Positions 5,700 through 9,470 of a stretch of DNA of 9,470 nucleotides are shown one piece after another. Origin of the DNA: an uncultured Bacilli bacterium (GTDB lineage Bacteria > Bacillota_I > Bacilli_A > RF39 > UBA660); contig CAQBKK010000043.1 in NCBI GenBank assembly GCA_948760655.1, positions 1 through 9,470 of the forward strand, in the 5' to 3' direction. Positions within the stretch are counted from its first letter, which is position 1, and each line of letters begins with the position of its first letter. The translations under genes were made by a program, and so were the position numbers. Under the pieces are notes generated by a model. The model saw nothing but the letters and a program-made list of their open reading frames with translations. It searched no databases and was not told the origin of the DNA.

Positions 5700-5739
5700 G
5701 ACCAAAATAGGCAAGCACTAACTTTGTAGTGTCTCGCTT
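5665..5739 (-). ncRNA. candidate antisense RNA (antitoxin) of repeat copy C
   Basis: Predicted RNA of about 75 nt starting near 5738 with AGCGAGACACTACAAAG and ending at the hairpin at 5699-5672. It is antisense to the 3' UTR of the 22-codon ORF and does not overlap the ORF itself, so control would act on mRNA stability or folding rather than by blocking the start codon directly. Prediction only. Confidence 0.45.
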
Positions 5740-5745
5740 AAATTA

Positions 5746-5774
5746 ATGATAATATATATTTTCGTAAATGTAAA
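5746..5774 (-). promoter_or_regulatory. minus-strand promoter at the right end of repeat copy C
   Basis: TTTACA (5774-5769), a 17-nt spacer and TATCAT (5751-5746) are identical to copy B. Confidence 0.5.
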
Positions 5775-5795
5775 TTCTTTTTATCGAATTTCTAT

Positions 5796-5812
5796 TGTAT
5801 AATAAAAATGGT
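5796..5812 (+). promoter_or_regulatory. -10 region of the rlmD promoter
   Basis: A perfect TATAAT at 5798-5803, preceded directly by TTG. Transcription would start near 5810, downstream of the ATG at 5808, which supports using the ATG at 5820. No good -35 is present; the region where it should lie is the right end of repeat copy C. Confidence 0.55.
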
Positions 5813-5819
5813 GTTAATT

Positions 5820-7019
5820 ATGTACGAAGTAGAAATAAAAAGAATGGATTACGAAGGAAGAGGCATAGGTTTTATAAATGATTTAGTAACCTTTATACCG
5901 AACGCCTTGCCAGGAGAAAGAGTAACTTGTGAAATCATAGAAAAGAAAAAGAATTACCAAATAGCAAAGGTAATAGACTACAAAGAAGAAGTTCCAAAAC
6001 GTTCCAAACCTTTTTGTCCTTATTATTTAAAATGTGGTGGTTGTCATTTAGAACACATGCCTTATGGAGAAACAATAAAGTATAAAAAAGAAAAAGTAGA
6101 AAATATTCTAAGAAAAGAAAAAATAGAGTATCGAGAGATAGAAACAATAGCAAATCCATCTCCTAAAAATTATCGTAACAAATTATCTTTAAAAATAAAA
6201 AATAGTCATATCGGATTTTATGGAGAAAATACCCATGACTTAATTGAAATTAAAGAATGTCCATTAGCTAAAGAATGTATAAATCATTGTTTAGAAAAAA
6301 TAAACGCCTTACAAATCAAAAATGGAACGATTACAATACGTGCAAATTATAATGACGAAATTCTATTAATAATAGAAACGAGTGACACCATAAAATTCAC
6401 GGAAACAATATTTGAAAATCTAAAATTAGTAGGAGTCATATTAAATAATAAAACTATTTATGGCGTGAACTTTTTCTACGAGCGAATGAACGGATTTTTA
6501 TTTAAGGTAAGTTACGATGCTTTCTTTCAAATAAACCCAAATATAACCAATAAAATGTTTTCGTTAGTAGAAGAAAATATAGAAAATGCAAATACAGTTT
6601 TAGACCTATATGCGGGAGTTGGCACACTAGGAATACTTGCAAGTAAAAAAGCAAATAAAGTATATAGTATTGAAATTATAAAAAACGCTGTACTAGATAA
6701 TATAGAAAACAAAAAATTAAATAAAAAAGAAAATATTTATCCTATGCTTGGAGATGCTGAAAAAATACTTCCTAAAATAGAAGAGACATTAGACGCAATT
6801 ATTATCGATCCACCAAGAAAAGGATTAGACAAAAATTCTAGAAATCTTTTGTTAAAAAGTAATGCCTCAAAAATAATTTATATTTCATGTAATCCTATGA
6901 CACTGGCAAGAGATTTAAAAGAACTAACAAAAATTTATGAAATAAAAAAGTTTTATGTCTTAGATATGTTTAGTTACACGCATCACGTTGAATGTGTATG
7001 CGTGTTAAATAGGCGATAA
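5820..7019 (+). CDS. rlmD: 23S rRNA (uracil-5-)-methyltransferase, RlmD/RumA (TrmA) family
   Basis: SAM-dependent C5 methylation of uridine in 23S rRNA (U1939 for RlmD; Gram-positive members may also modify U747, and TrmA-type tRNA activity cannot be excluded). Domains in order: N-terminal TRAM domain (about 1-55); iron-sulfur cluster ligands in the CPYYLKCGGC motif with a later Cys in IKECPLAKEC, at about residues 66, 72, 75 and 147; a central RNA-contacting domain; and a Rossmann methyltransferase domain with LDLYAGVGTLGI, YSIEI and IIDPPRKGLD, the catalytic Cys in ISCNPMTLARDL, and the C-terminal THHVE motif. All key residues are present and the length (399 aa) is normal. Two ATGs compete (5808 and 5820); I chose 5820 because GGTG lies 6 nt upstream and the likely transcription start lies after 5808. 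No clear terminator follows. Confidence 0.95.
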   Translation: MYEVEIKRMDYEGRGIGFINDLVTFIPNALPGERVTCEIIEKKKNYQIAKVIDYKEEVPKRSKPFCPYYLKCGGCHLEHMPYGETIKYKKEKVENILRKEKIEYREIETIANPSPKNYRNKLSLKIKNSHIGFYGENTHDLIEIKECPLAKECINHCLEKINALQIKNGTITIRANYNDEILLIIETSDTIKFTETIFENLKLVGVILNNKTIYGVNFFYERMNGFLFKVSYDAFFQINPNITNKMFSLVEENIENANTVLDLYAGVGTLGILASKKANKVYSIEIIKNAVLDNIENKKLNKKENIYPMLGDAEKILPKIEETLDAIIIDPPRKGLDKNSRNLLLKSNASKIIYISCNPMTLARDLKELTKIYEIKKFYVLDMFSYTHHVECVCVLNRR

Positions 7020-7144
7020 AACCTTATAAATAAAGGGAAAATCAACTATTCAGTAGGGGTCAAAAAAATGGTGAAAAACGAGTAAATTATTGATATTTTT
7101 ACTAATTTTTGAAAAAAACATTGTGGAGGTTGTCTGTGGAGAAT

Positions 7145-7195
7145 ATGTTTCATCATACCACCCTAACTGGTATGTATTGACTAGCCCAAATTTGG
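7145..7195 (+). other. inverted repeats upstream of the 47-aa gene, with a possible 11-codon leader ORF
   Basis: CATACCA (7154-7160) and TGGTATG (7168-7174) form a seven-pair stem around CCCTAAC. Just after it, CCAAATTTGG (7186-7195) is a perfect palindrome inside a longer near-palindrome. An 11-codon ORF, MFHHTTLTGMY (7145-7180), overlaps the stem and is preceded by GTGGAG, but at only 3 nt spacing. Could be an operator, a leader-peptide attenuator or the end of an inserted segment; nothing here decides it. Confidence 0.35.
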
Positions 7196-7214
7196 TAGTA
7201 AGGAGCAGATTGTA

Positions 7215-7358
7215 ATGAAGAAAATAAAGTTAAAATTAGACCAAGCAGAATTTGGAATAATAATAAATAAATTAGTGGAATTTAAAAATAGGTTGATAAG
7301 AGAAAAAGAAGATACTGCTCTTATTGATGACTTATTATTAAAAGATAAAAGTAAATAA
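7215..7358 (+). CDS. 47-aa charged small protein, function unknown
   Basis: The ORF begins MKKIKLKLDQAEFGIIINKL and ends LLLKDKSK. AAGGAG lies 9 nt before the ATG and a strong terminator follows at 7374, so it is very probably a real gene although short. It starts with a basic strand, then an amphipathic helix with alternating acidic and basic residues, then an acidic TALIDDLLL segment. From memory, the pattern (basic N-terminus, a helix with an F-N/R-L core, and a TxxxDDxLLK tail) resembles small proteins of unknown role seen in Bacillota integrative elements; I could not check this. It lies between the housekeeping rlmD and the AbiE-type operon, probably as the first gene of the accessory block. 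Confidence 0.65.
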   Translation: MKKIKLKLDQAEFGIIINKLVEFKNRLIREKEDTALIDDLLLKDKSK

Positions 7359-7373
7359 TTGATAACATACTTT

Positions 7374-7401
7374 GAACTGATTATAATTGTCAGTTCTTTT
7401 T
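7374..7401 (+). terminator. intrinsic terminator of the 47-aa gene
   Basis: GAACTGA (7374-7380) pairs with TCAGTTC (7390-7396) around TTATAATTG and is followed by TTTTT. It insulates the AbiE operon from upstream transcription. Confidence 0.85.
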
Positions 7402-7421
7402 ATCAAAAAAATTTACAAAAA

Positions 7422-7463
7422 TGCACAAAGTAAATTGGTTTTTTTGTGCAAAAATGTTAATAT
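7422..7463 (+). promoter_or_regulatory. abiE promoter with inverted-repeat operator
   Basis: TGCACAAA (7422-7429) and TTTGTGCA (7443-7450) are perfect eight-base inverted arms about 13 nt apart. A promoter-like pair TTGGTT (7435-7440) and TAATAT (7458-7463), 17 nt apart, is interleaved with them, so a protein on the arms would block RNA polymerase. AbiEi antitoxins are known to repress their own operon by binding inverted repeats in the promoter, which makes this the obvious AbiEi site. The leader is very short, ending with GGTGA at 7471. Confidence 0.6.
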
Positions 7464-7480
7464 ATATTTAGGTGATAAAA

Positions 7481-8023
7481 ATGTTATATACAAGAAAAGA
7501 AATTTCTAAAACATATACTTCTACATATCAATTAAACAAAGCATTGAGAGATAAAAAAATTTTTAAAATTCAAAATGGTATTTACTCTGATGAAGAATTT
7601 GTAAATCCTTTAGCAGTAATTACTAAAAAATATCCTTCTTTTATCTTCACAATGGATAGCGCGTTTTATTATTGGGATTTAACTGATGTTATACCAGATA
7701 GATTTTGTTTAGCAACAAAACAAACGAGTATTAGATTTAAAGATGAAGATATAAAACAATATTTTGTTGATGATGAAGTGTTCGAACTTGGAAAAACTAC
7801 TTTAAAAATTGAGAATGTAGAAATAAATATATACGATAAAGAAAGAATGTTAGTAGAGTTAGTTAGAAAGAAAACACAACTTCCATTAGATTATTATAAA
7901 GAAATAATATCTAGTTATAGAAAAATAGTAAATACTCTAGATTCATTTAAAATATCTAAATATATTTCGTATTACAAAAATGAACAAACACTATATAATA
8001 GAGTGCAAAGTGAGGTGTACTAA
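7481..8023 (+). CDS. abiEi: AbiEi-like type IV antitoxin / transcriptional autorepressor
   Basis: Antitoxin of an AbiE-type phage-resistance system. In this family it represses its own operon and counteracts the AbiEii nucleotidyltransferase without binding it (type IV). Residues 1-50 hold a winged-helix with the family pattern STYQLNKALRDKKIFKIQNGIYS. Then comes the central domain signature FTMDSAFYYWDLTDVIPDRF and a C-terminal part with YDKERMLVELVRKK and a LDYYKEIISSYRK helix, all typical of AbiEi. Length is 180 aa, at the short end of the family. I chose ATG 7481 because GGTGA lies 5 nt upstream; an in-frame GTG at 7472 is part of that ribosome-binding site. The stop lies immediately before the probable toxin start, and the outer toxin frame overlaps it by 44 nt. 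Confidence 0.85.
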   Translation: MLYTRKEISKTYTSTYQLNKALRDKKIFKIQNGIYSDEEFVNPLAVITKKYPSFIFTMDSAFYYWDLTDVIPDRFCLATKQTSIRFKDEDIKQYFVDDEVFELGKTTLKIENVEINIYDKERMLVELVRKKTQLPLDYYKEIISSYRKIVNTLDSFKISKYISYYKNEQTLYNRVQSEVY

Positions 8024-8849
8024 TCTGAATATAGAAAAAATAAGACAAGAATATATGAAAAATGGCTACACTAGAGTAAATGCAATTGCAAAAGCATGTC
8101 AAGATATAATTTTAAAAGAAATATCTGAAAGTCCATATTTTAAAAATGTAACTATAAAGGGTGGAGTTGTAATGCACAGTATTTCTAATGATAAGCGTAG
8201 AGCCACTCGAGATATTGACTTGGATTTTATAAAATATTCGTTAGAGGATGATTCTATCTTAAGATTTATAAATAAATTAAATGATAACAATGATGGAATA
8301 ACTATTACAATAGAAGGGAAACCAGAGTCATTGCATCATCAAGATTATGATGGCAAAAGAGTTAATGTTATCTTGAACGATTCTTATAACAATACAATGA
8401 AATCAAAACTGGATATAGGAGTACATAAGAATTTTGATTTAGAACAAGAAGAATATTGTTTTGATCTTAGTGCTACAAATACTACTGCAACATTATTTAT
8501 AAACTCAAGTGAGCAGATCTTTATTGAAAAATTAAAATCTTTATTAAAATTTGGAGCATTATCTACAAGATTTAAAGATATCTTTGACTTTTATTATTTG
8601 ATAAATAATACAAATATAGATAAAGAAAAATTTAATAGATATATTAAAGATATTATATTTGATGATGATTCTATACCAGTAAATAATATAGATGAAGTCA
8701 TTGTAAAAATGAAAAATTTATTTTCTGATAAAATATTTATTGCTAATTTAAAGGATGCAAGAAATAATTGGCTTGATATTCCAGTTAATAAAGTATTAGA
8801 GAATATACTTCAATTTTTAGAAAGTGTGGCAGCGGAAGTTAGTATGTAA
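7980..8849 (+). CDS. abiEii: AbiEii/AbiGii-family nucleotidyltransferase toxin
   Basis: Toxin partner of the AbiEi-like protein, a polymerase-beta-fold nucleotidyltransferase (DUF1814/AbiEii). Family members act on tRNA or other RNA and cause growth arrest during phage infection. Seen: TIKGGVVMHSISN at about 58-70 (the GG/S signature), RRATRDIDLDF with the catalytic DxD at about 78-80, LDIGVHKNFD with a further acidic residue near 145, and EKLKSLLKFGALSTRFKDIFDFYYL, the conserved Lys and Asp of motif IV. All catalytic motifs look intact. The start is uncertain: the outermost ATG (7980, given here) has no ribosome-binding site. GTG at 8010 and CTG at 8025 are in frame, and CTG 8025 has GAGGTG 7 nt upstream and gives an N-terminus NIEKIRQEYMKNGYT like that of homologues. 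Confidence 0.85.
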   Translation: MNKHYIIECKVRCTNLNIEKIRQEYMKNGYTRVNAIAKACQDIILKEISESPYFKNVTIKGGVVMHSISNDKRRATRDIDLDFIKYSLEDDSILRFINKLNDNNDGITITIEGKPESLHHQDYDGKRVNVILNDSYNNTMKSKLDIGVHKNFDLEQEEYCFDLSATNTTATLFINSSEQIFIEKLKSLLKFGALSTRFKDIFDFYYLINNTNIDKEKFNRYIKDIIFDDDSIPVNNIDEVIVKMKNLFSDKIFIANLKDARNNWLDIPVNKVLENILQFLESVAAEVSM

Positions 8850-8862
8850 AAAATAATATAAT

Positions 8863-9387
8863 ATGAAATATTTGGAAGAAGATGAAATAGTGAATTGTAT
8901 CACAGAAATAACAAAACGTGATATTTTAGATTTATTCAAAAATGGACTGGAAATAGAAAATTTTTTTGAAACTAAAACAGTTAGGTATGCTTATTTTGGT
9001 AGACTTGAAGAATTAGATTTTCTTAAAAGACTATACAAATTGGAAGAAATGTCGAGTTATGATTCAAGATTTCCAAATGCAGAGGGTGATATCTTGCAAC
9101 ATACAGTTAATAATGATGATTATCCTAATTGTTGGGTGTTTGAAGATGAAAGATTTTGTTTGCAAAATGGTAATGACGAAATGTATTTGAAATTTTTATG
9201 TGAAATATTTCATCCTACAGTCAGAAACGAAAAAGGCTATTGGAAAGAGTTTTTAAACGAAATAAACAAATTATTGCAAAATGATGGATATGAACTTTAT
9301 CCTAAGGAAAAGATATCTAATCGTGATGTTTATGGATGGAAAATATTTCAAAGAGAAGAAGCACTATTTGTTCCCTCAAAGGAATGA
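8863..9387 (+). CDS. AbiJ-NTD3-domain-like abortive-infection protein, apparently truncated by a frameshift
   Basis: 174 aa in its open frame. The order of motifs fits the AbiJ N-terminal domain 3 family as I remember it: EITKRDILDL (about 15-24), YFGRLEELDFLKRLYKLEEM (44-63), DSRFPNAEGDILQH (67-80), NNDDYPNCWVFEDERF (83-98), FLCEIFHPTVR (111-121) and GYELYPKEKISNRDVYGWK (142-160). This domain usually heads longer defence proteins. Here the frame stops after LFVPSKE, while the +1 frame is open from there to the window end at 9470 and encodes a charged, protein-like continuation (RNEKDIKEKKIVLSISKKAR). A 2-nt loss in a CT-rich stretch near 9372-9376 would explain it. The gene starts 13 nt after abiEii with no evident ribosome-binding site, so it probably belongs to the same transcript. 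Confidence 0.65.
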   Translation: MKYLEEDEIVNCITEITKRDILDLFKNGLEIENFFETKTVRYAYFGRLEELDFLKRLYKLEEMSSYDSRFPNAEGDILQHTVNNDDYPNCWVFEDERFCLQNGNDEMYLKFLCEIFHPTVRNEKGYWKEFLNEINKLLQNDGYELYPKEKISNRDVYGWKIFQREEALFVPSKE

Positions 9388-9470
9388 AAAAGATATAAAA
9401 GAAAAAAAGATAGTCTTATCCATAAGTAAAAAGGCAAGGAAACAGATTTATGAATTTTTAGAACGATGCA

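Larger units (their letters stand above)
5373..5784 (+). repeat. repeat copy C: 412-bp element with a 22-codon ORF
   Basis: Full-length copy aligned with B over its whole length. Its leader (GCGAGCACTATAGATAATGT and TTTCTAGCTGTAAAGGAGAT) is nearly the same as in the ORF-less copy A, while its ORF and right end match B. It begins 12 nt after the end of the MBL remnant and ends 14 nt before the -10 of rlmD. Confidence 0.92.

Noticed and set aside
2300..5784. CRISPR array or a composite transposon made of the three repeats
   Set aside because: The units are about 250-411 bp, widely and unevenly spaced, and contain an ORF, so they are not CRISPR. They encode no transposase, and I found no target-site duplications or clear terminal inverted repeats. 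All three are in the same orientation, but the DNA between them is unrelated.
5935..6712. Two minus-strand ORFs (5935-6159 and 6527-6712) inside rlmD
   Set aside because: Shadows of a well-supported methyltransferase; their low-complexity Phe/Leu composition simply mirrors the Lys-rich sense strand.
8099..8290. Minus-strand 63-codon ORF inside abiEii
   Set aside because: Shadow of the nucleotidyltransferase frame, over its catalytic motifs.

Overview
The window is strongly AT-rich (estimated by eye, not computed) and uses the standard code: Trp is TGG in intact genes and TGA ends the gerA-family gene. A GerA-type germinant receptor operon points to a spore-forming, low-GC Bacillota (Bacilli, Erysipelotrichia or Clostridia). 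I cannot place it more finely.

Layout: (1) 1-2242, minus strand: a germinant-receptor operon, GerA-type subunit then the GerC-type lipoprotein, which runs off the left edge. (2) 2243-3057: mostly non-coding, with a decayed copy (A) of a repeat found three times here and a terminator for the next gene. (3) 3058-3723, minus: an unrecognised two-TM protein. (4) 3724-4200: hairpins and a decayed ISAs1-type transposase N-terminus. (5) 4201-5784: two near-full-length repeat copies (B and C, about 411 bp each) flanking a broken metallo-beta-lactamase-fold gene. (6) 5820-7019: an RlmD/TrmA-family rRNA uracil-5-methyltransferase, a housekeeping gene. (7) 7020-9470: an accessory defence-like block, with a 47-aa small protein, an AbiEi/AbiEii type IV toxin-antitoxin pair behind an inverted-repeat operator, and an AbiJ-NTD3-like protein that appears frameshifted near its C-terminus.

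The most interesting element is the repeat. Copies B and C each carry a 22-codon ORF with a strong ribosome-binding site, encoding MSKKDLLI followed by an almost purely aliphatic segment. At the right end of B and C there is a minus-strand promoter-like sequence (TTTACA-N17-TATCAT) and, about 65-75 nt further on, a minus-strand hairpin followed by a T-rich stretch. A short RNA made there would be antisense to the 3' UTR of the peptide mRNA. The 5' leader and 3' end of the mRNA are also complementary to each other (GCGAGnCACTA with TAGTGTCTCGC). This is the architecture of a type I toxin-antitoxin locus, in a family I do not recognise. Copy A has lost both the peptide ORF and the antisense promoter while keeping the rest, which would fit co-loss of toxin and antitoxin.

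Much of the middle of the window is decaying DNA (transposase remnant, deleted MBL gene, ORF-less repeat), so 2243-5800 reads as a degrading accessory island between a sporulation operon and a housekeeping gene, with a second, defence-type accessory block after rlmD.
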